Assembly (NCBI RefSeq): GCF_012927205.1
Contig: NZ_JABBGC010000002.1
Span: 744,001 to 808,000 of the forward strand
Reading direction: 5' to 3'
DNA from: Chitinophaga fulva
GTDB lineage: Bacteria > Bacteroidota > Bacteroidia > Chitinophagales > Chitinophagaceae
DNA length: 64,000 nucleotides
Shown here: positions 30,956 through 40,550 of the stretch, piece by piece
Layout: each line of letters opens with the position of its first letter
Numbering within the stretch: the stretch's first letter is position 1
Made by a program: the position numbers and the translations under genes
Notes under the pieces: generated by a model
Database searches by the model: none
Seen by the model: the letters and a program-made list of their open reading frames with translations, nothing else
Told to the model about the DNA's origin: nothing

Positions 30956-31729
30956 ATGAAACAACGTAACCCGGAAATAGACATGAACGACGTCGTGATT
31001 TCGATCAGGGACCTTTACAAGTCCTTCGGTTCCAATCATGTGTTGCGGGGTATCAATTTAGACGTTCACAAAGGCGAAAACGTAGTGGTGCTGGGACGTT
31101 CCGGCACCGGTAAGTCCGTTTTGATCAAAATCATTGTAGGCTTGCTGTACCCGGATGCCGGAACCGTCAACGTACTGGGAAAAGACGTCAGCGCCCTGAC
31201 AGAAGCAGACCTGCGCGAGCTGCGCATGCAGGTAGGTTTCTCCTTCCAGAGCGCCGCCCTTTATGATAGTATGACCGTTGGTGAAAACCTGGCCTTTCCC
31301 TTGCGCCGTAATAATAAACAAATCAGCAACGACCAGGTACGCCGGATGGTAGACATTGTACTGGACGCCGTTGGGCTGTCGCAGGCCATCAACCAGCTGC
31401 CTGCTGAACTCTCCGGTGGACAGCGCAAACGTATCGGCATTGCGCGGACACTCATCCTGAAACCACAGATCATGCTGTATGATGAGCCGACTGCCGGCCT
31501 GGACCCTATCACCTGCATAGAAATCAATAACCTCATCAACGAAGTACAACGCCGGTTCAATACCAGTTCCATTATCATTACCCATGACCTGACCTGCGCC
31601 AAGGAAACCGGCGACAGCATTGCGGTAATGCAGGAAGGGCAGTTTGTGGCCCAGGGTTCCTTCGATGACGTATTCCGGAAAGAAAATGATCTTATCCAAA
31701 GTTTTTATCAATACAACTTCATACAGTAA
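30956..31729 (+). CDS. mlaF: MlaF-type ABC transporter ATP-binding protein
   Basis: 257 residues. Walker A GRSGTGKSVL (about 47-56), signature LSGGQRKR (about 150), Walker B IMLYDEPTAGLD (about 170), H-loop THDL. One base separates it from mlaE. The ATG at 30956 gives 9 extra residues before the fold; ATG at 30983 (MNDVVISI) is an alternative. Confidence 0.94.
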   Translation: MKQRNPEIDMNDVVISIRDLYKSFGSNHVLRGINLDVHKGENVVVLGRSGTGKSVLIKIIVGLLYPDAGTVNVLGKDVSALTEADLRELRMQVGFSFQSAALYDSMTVGENLAFPLRRNNKQISNDQVRRMVDIVLDAVGLSQAINQLPAELSGGQRKRIGIARTLILKPQIMLYDEPTAGLDPITCIEINNLINEVQRRFNTSSIIITHDLTCAKETGDSIAVMQEGQFVAQGSFDDVFRKENDLIQSFYQYNFIQ

Positions 31730-31732
31730 GCT

Positions 31733-32761
31733 ATGATTAAAGAAAGCAACAAACGAACAGTAACAGTAGGTATCTTCATTTTTGTTGGACTGGTCATTTT
31801 TACTGTAGGGATACTGTTCCTCGGCGGACAGCGCAAGGCTTTTGTATCCTCTATCCGTGTTAAAGCCATGTTTCATGATATCAACGGCCTGGCCCCCGGC
31901 AACAACGTCTGGTATTCCGGCGTGAAGGTTGGTACCGTTAAAAAGATCACGTTTGTACAACACGATGTGATCGAAGTGGTGATGAATATAGAAAGAAGTT
32001 CCCGTCAGTTTATCCATAAAGATGTGAAAGCCAAAGTTGGCTCTGACGGCCTGGTAGGCAACAAAATTGTTGTATTGTCCGGTGGTACCGAAACCGTGCC
32101 GGCGATAGACAATAACGACGTGATCGTGGCCGAAGCAGCTTTAAGCCCGGACAATATCATGGCTACCCTGCAGGTCAACAATGAAAACCTGGTAGAGATC
32201 ACCGGCAACCTGAAAACGATCACCAAACATATTGCAGAAGGACAAGGCACTATCGGTAAACTGCTGAAAGACGATTCTGTGTACACCAATGTACAGGCTA
32301 CGCTGAACAACCTGAAAATCACTGCCGCCAACACCCAGCGCCTGACAGACAGACTGGCTGATTACGCCGGCAAGTTACAGTCCAAAGGCTCCCTGACCAA
32401 TAACCTTATTACCGACACAGTAGTATTCAGCCGCCTGCGTTCTACCGTAACCGAGATGGAAGCTGCCGCCCAGAAAGCGAATGGCATGGTAGCCGATCTG
32501 AAGAAAGCCAGCGAGTCCGTAAGTCAAAATCTTACCAGTGACCAGTCGCCCGCCGGTGTATTGTTACACGATCAGGAGTCAGCCGCTGCCCTGAAGAAAA
32601 TCATTACTAACCTGGAATCCAGTTCATCCAAACTGGACCAAAATATGGAAGCGTTGAAACACAACTTCCTCTTGAGAGGATATTTCAGAAAACAGGCCAA
32701 GCGTGAGAAAAAAGAGCAGGCCGAAAAGGAGAAAGCATTAAACCAGGTGCAGGGCCAATAA
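31733..32761 (+). CDS. mlaD: MlaD family protein (MCE domain)
   Basis: 342 residues. One N-terminal membrane helix (residues about 11-31, VGIFIFVGLVIFTVGILFLGG), MCE domain (about 38-120, FHDINGLAPGNNVWYSGVKVG), then a long helical region (about 150-320) rich in Asn/Leu/Lys heptads and a Lys/Glu-rich tail. Forms the periplasmic lipid-binding component; helix length suggests a needle or ring-like assembly. Three bases after mlaF. Confidence 0.93.
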   Translation: MIKESNKRTVTVGIFIFVGLVIFTVGILFLGGQRKAFVSSIRVKAMFHDINGLAPGNNVWYSGVKVGTVKKITFVQHDVIEVVMNIERSSRQFIHKDVKAKVGSDGLVGNKIVVLSGGTETVPAIDNNDVIVAEAALSPDNIMATLQVNNENLVEITGNLKTITKHIAEGQGTIGKLLKDDSVYTNVQATLNNLKITAANTQRLTDRLADYAGKLQSKGSLTNNLITDTVVFSRLRSTVTEMEAAAQKANGMVADLKKASESVSQNLTSDQSPAGVLLHDQESAAALKKIITNLESSSSKLDQNMEALKHNFLLRGYFRKQAKREKKEQAEKEKALNQVQGQ

Positions 32762-32785
32762 GCCCCTGCACCTTTTTATTTTTCC
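32746..32785 (+). terminator. Rho-independent terminator of the mla operon
   Basis: GGTGCAGGG (32746-32754) pairs with CCCTGCACC (32764-32772), followed by TTTTTATTTTT. The mlaD stop codon is in the loop. It also serves the convergent YiiX gene (32776). Confidence 0.85.
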
Positions 32786-33432
32786 TCCACCGTTTTGAGC
32801 AACGGAGAATTAAACATACTTACCGGAGAGATGATCTGTTCAGTCATTGGGATATTATTACCGTAGATCTGTTTCATCTGTTCTTTTACCGCGGGGCTGT
32901 TCAGGTCAAAGTCTTTCAACTGCTCCAGTTTACCCAGTTCCAGCCCGGTAGACTCCTTATAAATCTTCCAGACCAGTTCAGAACAATAGATACGTTCATC
33001 TGACCAGCCGAAATAAAAATCGTAATTCTTCCCGTTATACTTTTTACCGGCGTCCACCATCTTTTGCACGGTGGTTTGCGTGACAACGCTGTCTGCGTTT
33101 TTCAGCCGCTTAATAACATAATGTCCTTTGCGCCCACGGTTAATCCATTGTTGCAGCGGCGTGTAGCGCACCGGTTGCAGTGCTTCGTACACATATAATT
33201 CCCCGTCTTTCGGAAGAATGATACCGCAGTGGCTGTACTTTGAATGGGTGGCCAGTTTAATGGCCGTACTGAGATCGGACATGGACTCCTGAAAGATCAC
33301 GTCTCCGGCCTGTGCTGCCGGTGATTGTTGGACGGACTTCTTTACCGGCATCCCGGTGAGGTACAGTGCACCACCGATCATTGCCGCCAGTGGCAATGCG
33401 GTGAACAATGCTATTTTTTTCAAGCTGGCCAT
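32776..33432 (-). CDS. YiiX/YebB-like NlpC/P60 permuted cysteine hydrolase
   Basis: 218 residues. N-terminal membrane anchor or signal (LFTALPLAAMIGGALYL). Permuted papain-like fold: catalytic His in KYSHCGIIL (about 67), Cys in RIYCSELVW (about 149) with YDFYFGWSDE before it. Family members cleave peptide-like or lipid amide bonds in the envelope; substrate unknown. Convergent with mlaD. Confidence 0.83.
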   Translation of the reverse strand: MASLKKIALFTALPLAAMIGGALYLTGMPVKKSVQQSPAAQAGDVIFQESMSDLSTAIKLATHSKYSHCGIILPKDGELYVYEALQPVRYTPLQQWINRGRKGHYVIKRLKNADSVVTQTTVQKMVDAGKKYNGKNYDFYFGWSDERIYCSELVWKIYKESTGLELGKLEQLKDFDLNSPAVKEQMKQIYGNNIPMTEQIISPVSMFNSPLLKTVEEK

Positions 33433-33511
33433 ATGTTTGGGATTAATGGTAATCGTTTATTTTGTAATGATAAAACTTTTATAGCAATATTTGCCGTCGT
33501 ATTTTTAGCGC

Positions 33512-33907
33512 ATGAAAGCAAAGAAGCGCTGGCTGTATTTTGTACTGATCATGTTGAATATCCCCCTTGGATTAGCCACCAGATGGGCCCCACAGTACTT
33601 CCCTACCCTTGTCCGCATTTATGGCGGTGATGTTTTTTCCGCCACCTGTATTTTTTTCGGCATCCGTTTTTTGTATCCGTTGAAGTCAATGGCAAAAGTT
33701 TCCCTGATCAGTTTCCTGGTGTGTATTGCCATTGAAGTGCAGCAGCTGTATCAGGCCGAGTGGGCAGTGAAGCTGCGTAATACGCCGCTGGGCATTTTGC
33801 TGGGGCATGGCTTTTTGTGGAGTGATTGCGTGTGTTATGCGGTGGGAACAGTGATGGCGGCATTGTTGGCACTTTTACTCGAACGCCTTTTTCATTTGGA
33901 TATTTAG
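33512..33907 (+). CDS. DUF2809 membrane protein
   Basis: 131 residues with four hydrophobic helices. GGDVFSATCIFFGIRFLYP, IEVQQLYQAEW and GFLWSDCVCYAVGT match the DUF2809 pattern (GDxLWA, IExxQL, GxGFxWxD). Function unknown. The last codons (CAT TTG GAT ATT TAG) coincide with an AT-rich repeat word that recurs right after the stop. Confidence 0.8.
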   Translation: MKAKKRWLYFVLIMLNIPLGLATRWAPQYFPTLVRIYGGDVFSATCIFFGIRFLYPLKSMAKVSLISFLVCIAIEVQQLYQAEWAVKLRNTPLGILLGHGFLWSDCVCYAVGTVMAALLALLLERLFHLDI

Positions 33908-33909
33908 TC

Positions 33910-33960
33910 ATTTGGATATTTTAATATTTCGGAGGTTCCCAAATATCAAAATATCCAAAT
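33910..33960. repeat. AT-rich long hairpin with iterated words
   Basis: 20-bp arms (33910-33929 and 33941-33960) with one mismatch. The arm word ATTTGGATATTT also occurs as a direct copy at 33894-33905, inside the end of the DUF2809 gene. Sits between convergent genes and probably terminates both. Confidence 0.65.
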
Positions 33961-33971
33961 AATCAAATTAT

Positions 33972-34427
33972 TCAATAAACGGCCAGTTTGATCACCACTT
34001 TCTTCACAGCTGCAGGCTGGTCGATCCGGAGATTGGGCATATGCAGGTCTGTGGGAAAGAAGATGGCAAAATGTTGTTGATCGAGGCGGGTGAAGAATGC
34101 CGGCTTTTCAGCGAACAGCATATAATCTTCCGCTTCGCTGTATGCTTTGGAAGGTGTTTGTTGTTGCAGGAAATCATGCCCGATCAGTTCTGCGCCCTTC
34201 ACGATATATTGTATATCGATGTATTTTTTATGCGCTTCCATTTGTTCACCTGAAGGATCTACGGTATCATATTCATTCACGATGGCGAATAGGTTGGTAC
34301 CGTCTATTTCATATTTTCCTTTTTCCAGTGTCAGGAAATCCGTCTGTGCGAGGTATTCGAAAGCCTTGACAAATCTGGGGCCCAGGCAGTGATAGCGATG
34401 GGCGTTGGTGAGGGTGTCGAGAATCAT
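33972..34427 (-). CDS. YhcH/YjgK/YiaL family protein
   Basis: 151 residues from ATG at 34427 (MILDTLTNAHRYH); an upstream ATG would add 16 unmatched residues. Cupin-like family: HKKYIDIQYIVKGAELIGH and FAIFFPTDLHMPNL with the metal-type His and Glu. Family members are linked to sialic-acid or sugar metabolism, for example as sugar anomerases, but the substrate is unproven. Tail-to-head next to the DeoR regulator. Confidence 0.85.
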   Translation of the reverse strand: MILDTLTNAHRYHCLGPRFVKAFEYLAQTDFLTLEKGKYEIDGTNLFAIVNEYDTVDPSGEQMEAHKKYIDIQYIVKGAELIGHDFLQQQTPSKAYSEAEDYMLFAEKPAFFTRLDQQHFAIFFPTDLHMPNLRIDQPAAVKKVVIKLAVY

Positions 34428-34483
34428 GTGCTGATAAAATAAAGATAGATGAGCCGTAAAGATATTTAAAAACACGAAAGTGT

Positions 34484-35254
34484 TTATACTATCGTTACTT
34501 TAATGCCCATGTCTTCCATGGCTTTCACCAGGTGTGGAGAAATGGCGGTGTCGGTGATCACTTCATCCACGTCTTCCAGGCCGCAGATACGGCCGAAGCC
34601 TCTTTTGCCGAATTTAGTGGAGTCCGCCAGTACGATAATTTTCTGTACAGTGGCGATCATCTTCTGATTGAGATGTGCTTCCATGATGTTGGAAGTAGTG
34701 AGACCAAATTCGAGGTCGATGCCATCTACCCCCAGAAACAGTTTACTACAGGAGAAGTCTTCCAATATTTTTTCCGCATAGGGACCGGTCACCGATGAAG
34801 AGCTGGTACGCAGCTGGCCGCCGAGTTGTATCACCTCTACATCAGGGATGCGGATCAGTTCCAGGGCAACGTTAAGTGCGCCGGTGATCACCGTCAGATG
34901 TCCTTTGGGATGGATATTTTTAGCCAGTGCCAGTACGGAGGTACCGGATGCGATGATGATGGCATCGTTTGGCGCTATCAATGCCGCCGCTGCCAGGCCT
35001 ATGTTGTTTTTTTCTTCGCTGCGCAGTTTCTCCTTTTCATTCACCGGTTTATCGTTGGTGTAAGGATTGTTGACGGAAGCGCCACCATGCGAGCGGAACA
35101 ACAATGCTTTATCTTCCAGCAGTTTCAGGTCTTTACGTATAGTCACTCCCGATACATCGAGCTCTTTACAGAGGTCGACCACATTCACATATCCTTTTTC
35201 TGCCAGTTTATCCAGTATAAACTTATGACGTTCAGCTATATTGATCATAGACAT
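34484..35254 (-). CDS. glpR: DeoR/GlpR family transcriptional regulator
   Basis: 256 residues from ATG at 35254 (ATG at 35248 also fits; longer starts are unlikely). DeoR winged helix: ERHKFILDKLAEKGYVN, then LDVSGVTIRKDLKLLE; sugar-phosphate-binding DeoRC domain with IASGTSVLALAK and GVDGIDLEFGLTT. In GlpR proteins the effector is glycerol-3-phosphate. Divergent from glpD-glpK-glpF across a 320-bp gap, so it probably controls them. The symbol rests on context. Confidence 0.85.
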   Translation of the reverse strand: MSMINIAERHKFILDKLAEKGYVNVVDLCKELDVSGVTIRKDLKLLEDKALLFRSHGGASVNNPYTNDKPVNEKEKLRSEEKNNIGLAAAALIAPNDAIIIASGTSVLALAKNIHPKGHLTVITGALNVALELIRIPDVEVIQLGGQLRTSSSSVTGPYAEKILEDFSCSKLFLGVDGIDLEFGLTTSNIMEAHLNQKMIATVQKIIVLADSTKFGKRGFGRICGLEDVDEVITDTAISPHLVKAMEDMGIKVTIV

Positions 35255-35574
35255 ATCACATAAAAATAACGTATTAAAACCTATTGGCAAGTTTTTTCCG
35301 GCGGGCTTTTCCGCAGAGATACTTATGCAGTATAAGGCTTAAAACGGCAGATCTATTTCGATCTATTTTCTATTATTACACTTTCATCCAGTAAAAGTTT
35401 CATTTGGAAGAAATTGAAAAGCCCGCCATTGCTCACAACCATTTTCCCTTTCATCCAAAAAATATTTCACTTTCTCGTTTATTTTTCTATTTTGGTTTCG
35501 AATTGTTTTATTTTCTTTTATTTTACACTCAAATATAACAATTTGAAAGTAATTAAAAGGAACATTATAATCAT
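35255..35574. promoter_or_regulatory. Divergent glpR-glpD control region
   Basis: 320 bp of AT-rich DNA with no gene. CTTTCATCCA occurs twice (35381-35390 and 35448-35457), plus TTTCAT at 35398 and TTTCACTTTC at 35465, on the same strand. Direct TTTC-type repeats of this kind are typical of DeoR-family operators, so these are candidate GlpR sites. No confident -7 for glpD was found. Confidence 0.4.
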
Positions 35575-37176
35575 ATGAACAGACCGGAATCAATCAAAAG
35601 CCTCCGATCCATGCCCACCCGTACCTGGGACATGATCATTATAGGAGGAGGAGCCACAGGCCTGGGAATAGCTATGGACGCCGCTTCCAGAGGATATAAA
35701 ACCCTCCTGCTGGAACAGGCGGACTTCGCCAAAGGAACTTCCAGTCGTGCCACCAAGCTGGTACATGGCGGCGTAAGATACCTGGCACAAGGCGATGTGG
35801 CACTGGTGAGAGAAGCATTATATGAAAGGGGGTTATTACTCAACAACGCCCCTCACCTGGCACATAACCAGCAGTTTATCATTCCACATTACTCCTGGTG
35901 GCAGGGTCCTTTTTACACCATCGGTCTTAAAGTATATGACCTGCTCGCCGGCCGGTTAAGCCTGGGCAAGTCCAAACACATTGGTAAAAATGAAGTCACC
36001 CACCGGCTGCCTACTATACAAGCCGATGGACTGAAAGGCGGCATCGTGTATCACGACGGACAGTTCGACGACGCCCGCCTGGCGGTCAACATTGCGCAAA
36101 CAGCCGTTGAGAATGGTGCCGTACTGCTCAACTACTGCAAAGTAGACGGTCTGCTGAAAGAGAATGGTAAAGTAAGCGGCGTTACCGCCACCGACCTGGA
36201 AAGCGGCGAATCCTTCCGGCTGGCCGCCCGCACCGTCATCAATGCTACCGGCGTATTTGTAGACGAGATCCTGCAACTGGACAATCCCGGCGCCCGTCCG
36301 ATGGTACGTCCCAGTCAGGGCGTGCACCTGGTGCTCGACTCTTCTTTCCTGCAAAGCAGCAGCGCCATCATGATTCCTAAAACCTCCGATGGCCGTGTAC
36401 TCTTTGCCGTGCCCTGGCACAACAAAGTATTGCTGGGCACCACCGATACCCCGCTGGAATCACACAGCATGGAGCCGGTTGCGCTGGAGCAGGAAATAGA
36501 TTTCATTCTCGCCACCGCCGCACAATACCTCACGCGCACGCCTACACGCTCCGACGTGCTCAGCGTATTTGCAGGACTGCGCCCGCTGGCAGCGCCACAG
36601 AAAGACACCAACAGCACCAAGGAGATTTCCCGCAGCCACAAGATCATCGTAGCGCCCTCCGGCCTCATTACCATCACCGGCGGTAAATGGACCACCTTCC
36701 GCAAAATGGCTGAAGACACGGTGGACGAGGCTATCCGTCGGGGTACCATTACACCGGCCAAATGCAACACCAAAGGTTTACGTATCCATGGGTATCAGAA
36801 ACAGCCTATGGCCCAGGTACCGCTGGACGTATACGGCAGCGATGCCGCACAGGTACAGGCGCTGGCCGCCATGCGACCGGAATTCGCCAAAACGCTGCAC
36901 CCACGGCTGCCTTATATCAAAGCACAGGTGATATGGGCTGTGAGACAGGAAATGGCACGCACCGTAGAAGACACCCTGGCCAGAAGGACAAGGGCGCTGT
37001 TCCTCGATGCACAGGCAGCCATTGACATGGCCCCGGAAGTAGCCGCCCTGATGGCCGCAGAACTGGGCAAGGACGAAGCATGGCAACAACAACAGGTAAA
37101 CGCCTTTATTGCAGTGGCACAAAACTACCTGCTGAAAAATGTCCGTACACGTGAACAACTGCCGGTCGGTGCTTAA
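35575..37176 (+). CDS. glpD: Glycerol-3-phosphate dehydrogenase, FAD-dependent
   Basis: 533 residues. N-terminal FAD-binding motif IIGGGATGLGIAMDAASRG (about 23-41), then the GlpD signature SSRATKLVHGGVRYL (about 59-73), and C-terminal DAO_C domain. Oxidises glycerol-3-phosphate to DHAP, feeding electrons to quinone at the membrane. Head of the glp operon, divergent from glpR. Confidence 0.95.
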   Translation: MNRPESIKSLRSMPTRTWDMIIIGGGATGLGIAMDAASRGYKTLLLEQADFAKGTSSRATKLVHGGVRYLAQGDVALVREALYERGLLLNNAPHLAHNQQFIIPHYSWWQGPFYTIGLKVYDLLAGRLSLGKSKHIGKNEVTHRLPTIQADGLKGGIVYHDGQFDDARLAVNIAQTAVENGAVLLNYCKVDGLLKENGKVSGVTATDLESGESFRLAARTVINATGVFVDEILQLDNPGARPMVRPSQGVHLVLDSSFLQSSSAIMIPKTSDGRVLFAVPWHNKVLLGTTDTPLESHSMEPVALEQEIDFILATAAQYLTRTPTRSDVLSVFAGLRPLAAPQKDTNSTKEISRSHKIIVAPSGLITITGGKWTTFRKMAEDTVDEAIRRGTITPAKCNTKGLRIHGYQKQPMAQVPLDVYGSDAAQVQALAAMRPEFAKTLHPRLPYIKAQVIWAVRQEMARTVEDTLARRTRALFLDAQAAIDMAPEVAALMAAELGKDEAWQQQQVNAFIAVAQNYLLKNVRTREQLPVGA

Positions 37177-37241
37177 TGCCAACAACTGCATTCCACCATC
37201 AACAATAGCGAACTAAATTATCCACGCAGAAAAAGAAAAAC

Positions 37242-38735
37242 ATGACCAAATACGTAATGGCGCTGGATCAGGGTACTACCAGCTCACGAGCCATCATCTT
37301 TGACAAGACAGGAGCCATTGTTTCTGTAGCGCAGAAAGAATTCACGCAGCTGTTTCCCGCACCAGGATGGGTAGAACACGACCCTGCTGAAATATGGAGC
37401 AGCCAGATAGGCGTAGCCACAGAAGCCATGGCCAAAGTAGGCCTCGAAGGCGGTAATATTGCCGCTATCGGCATTACCAACCAACGGGAGACCACCATTG
37501 TATGGGACCGTGAGACCGGCAGGCCCGTGCATAATGCCATCGTATGGCAGGACCGCCGCACTGCTGCGTTCTGCGACAACCTCAAAGCCAGCGGCAAAGA
37601 AGAACTGATCAGGACCAAAACAGGTCTCGTTATAGATGCCTACTTCTCCGGCACCAAAGTGAAATGGATACTTGACAATGTGAGTGGTGCACGCGAAAGA
37701 GCCGCTCAGGGCAAACTGGCCTTTGGCACCGTAGATGCCTGGCTGGTATGGAACCTCACCCACGGCGCCGTACATGCCACCGATATCACCAATGCCTCCC
37801 GTACCATGCTGTTCAACATCCACACGCAAACATGGGATGAAGAACTGCTGGCACTGCTGGACATCCCGGCTTCCATGCTGCCGGATGTAAAGGAGTCCAG
37901 CGAAGTATGCGGCCACACCGCTCCCGGCGTTTTCGCTGAACAGATACCTATTTCCGGTATTGCCGGCGACCAGCATGCCGCCTTATTCGGCCAGATGTGT
38001 ACCGAACCGGGCATGGTTAAAAATACTTATGGCACCGGTTGTTTCATGCTGATGAACATCGGTCCGAAGCCTATCCTCAGCAAAAACAACCTCCTGACCA
38101 CCGTAGCCTGGAAAGTGAATGGTGAAACACATTACGCCCTTGAAGGCAGCATCTTCATTGCCGGCGCTATTGTGCAATGGCTGCGTGACGGCCTGGGCAT
38201 CATCCGTTCCTCTTCCGAAGTAGAAGCGCTGGCAGCCAAAGCCGTGCAGAATGACGGCGTGTACCTGGTGCCTGCCTTCGCCGGACTGGGCGCGCCTTAC
38301 TGGGACCAGCATGCCCGTGGCACGCTCGTAGGCATGACCCGCGGCACCAATGCCTCCCACATCGCCCGGGCAGCACTCGAAAGCATCGCCTATCAGACCA
38401 TGGACGTACTCAAAGCCATGGAAGCCGATGCTGGCATCAGCATACAGGAATTGCGCGTAGACGGCGGCGCCACGGGCAACAACCTGCTTATGCAGTTCCA
38501 GGCCGATATCCTGCAGGCAAAAGTAGTCCGTCCAGGCATCACCGAAACCACCGCCCTGGGGGCCGCCTACCTCGCAGGACTGGCCACCGGTTACTGGCAG
38601 AACCTGGAAGATATCCGCAGTCAGTGGCAGATGGAGAAAACCTTTACGCCAGATCCGGAACAACAACAACGGGAAACCTGGATCAGTGGCTGGCACAAGG
38701 CCGTAGATGCCGCCAGGCACTGGGCACAACAGTAA
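37242..38735 (+). CDS. glpK: Glycerol kinase
   Basis: 497 residues, normal length. FGGY family: DQGTTSSRAIIFD at residues 7-19 (phosphate-1), WQDRRT, GIAGDQHAALFGQ, and the C-terminal signature VDGGATGNNLLMQFQAD. Phosphorylates glycerol to glycerol-3-phosphate in the cytosol. 65 bp downstream of glpD, 39 bp before glpF. Confidence 0.97.
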   Translation: MTKYVMALDQGTTSSRAIIFDKTGAIVSVAQKEFTQLFPAPGWVEHDPAEIWSSQIGVATEAMAKVGLEGGNIAAIGITNQRETTIVWDRETGRPVHNAIVWQDRRTAAFCDNLKASGKEELIRTKTGLVIDAYFSGTKVKWILDNVSGARERAAQGKLAFGTVDAWLVWNLTHGAVHATDITNASRTMLFNIHTQTWDEELLALLDIPASMLPDVKESSEVCGHTAPGVFAEQIPISGIAGDQHAALFGQMCTEPGMVKNTYGTGCFMLMNIGPKPILSKNNLLTTVAWKVNGETHYALEGSIFIAGAIVQWLRDGLGIIRSSSEVEALAAKAVQNDGVYLVPAFAGLGAPYWDQHARGTLVGMTRGTNASHIARAALESIAYQTMDVLKAMEADAGISIQELRVDGGATGNNLLMQFQADILQAKVVRPGITETTALGAAYLAGLATGYWQNLEDIRSQWQMEKTFTPDPEQQQRETWISGWHKAVDAARHWAQQ

Positions 38736-38774
38736 TTATCAACCAAATATAAAACCAACAAATCACCAATCTCT

Positions 38775-39503
38775 ATGTCTCCGATTTTAGCAGAATTTAT
38801 AGGCACCGCATTACTGCTCCTGCTGGGCAATGGCGTAGTCGCCAATGTGGTGCTCAACAAAACCAAGGGCAACAGTGGCGGATGGATTGTTATTACCACC
38901 GGCTGGGCACTGGCCGTATATGTAGGCGTAGTAGTAGCCGGCCCATACAGCGGCGCGCACCTCAATCCGGCCGTGACCGTAGCACTGGCCGCCGCCGGCA
39001 AATTCAACTGGGCGGAAGTGCCCATGTTTGCCATTGCGCAACTGGCAGGCGCCATGCTGGGCACCTCCCTCGTATGGTACAATTACAAGGACCACCTGGA
39101 TGCCACGCCCGATAACGGCCTGCAACGTGCCTGCTTCTGCACGGAGCCGGCTATACGTAAACCGCTGCGCAACTTTATCTGCGAAGTGACCGGCACATTC
39201 GTACTGTTGTTTACCATCTTCTATTTTACCGGTGCAGAAGTAAGTACCGATAAAACGCCTGTAGGACTGGGTTCCCTCGGCGCCGTGCCGGTAGCGTTTC
39301 TCGTGTGGGCCATCGGTCTTTCCCTTGGCGGCACCACCGGTTATGCCATCAATCCGGCCAGAGACCTGGGCCCGCGTATCATGCACGCCATCCTGCCGAT
39401 GAACGGCAAAGGACATAGCGACTGGAGCTATGCCTGGATACCAGTTGCCGGTCCGCTGGCTGGCGGCGTACTCGCCGCAGCCCTATACCTGCTGTTGAAA
39501 TAA
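38775..39503 (+). CDS. glpF: Glycerol uptake facilitator (MIP/aquaporin family)
   Basis: 242 residues with six membrane helices and both pore motifs: HLNPAVTVAL (about 56-65) and INPARDLGPR (about 195-204). The Asp after the second NPAR is the mark of glycerol facilitators over water-specific aquaporins. Inner-membrane passive glycerol channel. Confidence 0.95.
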   Translation: MSPILAEFIGTALLLLLGNGVVANVVLNKTKGNSGGWIVITTGWALAVYVGVVVAGPYSGAHLNPAVTVALAAAGKFNWAEVPMFAIAQLAGAMLGTSLVWYNYKDHLDATPDNGLQRACFCTEPAIRKPLRNFICEVTGTFVLLFTIFYFTGAEVSTDKTPVGLGSLGAVPVAFLVWAIGLSLGGTTGYAINPARDLGPRIMHAILPMNGKGHSDWSYAWIPVAGPLAGGVLAAALYLLLK

Positions 39504-39583
39504 AAATCGTCTTTAGTAACCATAATGGATATGCGAACACACGTTTGAAAAAAATGATTACAACCTGTAACAATTCATCAACA

Positions 39584-40522
39584 ATGAAAAAACAAATGAA
39601 TGCCCGGCTGATGGCCTGTGCCATGGCAGCTGCCGCCACTGTTTTTACCGCTTGTAAAACATCAAAGTCTACTACCACTGTACAGCACAAAGACCTGCCT
39701 TCTTTCTTTAAAGTCGGCCACCGCGGTACCCGGGGACTGATGCCGGAAAACACCATCCCGGCCATGTATAAAGGTATTGAGACTGGCGCCAACACTATTG
39801 AATTTGATGTACACATCACCAAAGACGGCCAGGTAGTGGTATATCACGATGCCTCCTTCACGCCATCTTACACCACTATGCCGGATGGCAAAGACATCAC
39901 CCCCGCAGAACGCAACAAGTACATTTTCTACCAGATGAACTATGCCGATATCCGTCGTTTTATCATCGGGGAAAAACCGTACCCGGCTTTCCCGGAGCAG
40001 GAACGCCTCCGCTCCTACGCGCCACTGCTGGGAGAGATGATCGACTCCGTAGAGAACTATACGAAGAAAAATCACCTGCCTCCGGTTTATTACCTGCTGG
40101 AAGTAAAGTCTTCCGAAAAAACAGATGGCACCGAACAGCCTTCTCCGGAAGAATACATGAAGATCATGATGGCCGTAAAACAACTGAAACCACTGGGCAA
40201 CCGCCTGCTGATCCAGTCTTTCGATATGCGCCCGCTGCAGGTGCTGCATAAAACGCATCCGCATATCAGACTGGGTTTCCTCACCGGCGACAAACACGTA
40301 ACGTTTGAACAGAACATGCAACAGCTGGGCTTTACACCAACCTTCTACAACCCTGCTTATCCACTGGTAACACCGGAATTGATAAAAAAATGTCATGACC
40401 AACATATGCTGATTGTTCCCTGGACAGTGCAGGAGCCTACAGAAATGAAACAATTAAAAGCCATGGGCGTAGACGGTATCATTACAGATTATCCCAACAG
40501 GCTGGAACAAGCGATCAAATAA
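39584..40522 (+). CDS. Glycerophosphodiester phosphodiesterase, lipoprotein
   Basis: 312 residues from ATG at 39584 (an in-frame ATG at 39545 is possible). Signal peptide with lipobox VFTAC (about residue 24). Catalytic motifs of the GDPD TIM barrel: GHRGTRGLMPENTIPA with the first His-Arg, NTIEFDVHITKDG with Glu/Asp metal ligands, and VYHDASF with the second His. Hydrolyses glycerophosphodiesters to glycerol-3-phosphate plus an alcohol, outside the cytoplasm. 80 bp after glpF, 28 bp before susC: it links the two halves of the locus. Confidence 0.92.
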   Translation: MKKQMNARLMACAMAAAATVFTACKTSKSTTTVQHKDLPSFFKVGHRGTRGLMPENTIPAMYKGIETGANTIEFDVHITKDGQVVVYHDASFTPSYTTMPDGKDITPAERNKYIFYQMNYADIRRFIIGEKPYPAFPEQERLRSYAPLLGEMIDSVENYTKKNHLPPVYYLLEVKSSEKTDGTEQPSPEEYMKIMMAVKQLKPLGNRLLIQSFDMRPLQVLHKTHPHIRLGFLTGDKHVTFEQNMQQLGFTPTFYNPAYPLVTPELIKKCHDQHMLIVPWTVQEPTEMKQLKAMGVDGIITDYPNRLEQAIK

Positions 40523-40550
40523 TATCAACCAAAAAAAACACAAAACAGCT

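Noticed and set aside
35255..35574. Riboswitch in the glpR-glpD gap
   Set aside because: No conserved riboswitch core or stable multi-helix fold could be found; the region is AT-rich with direct repeats, fitting protein operators.
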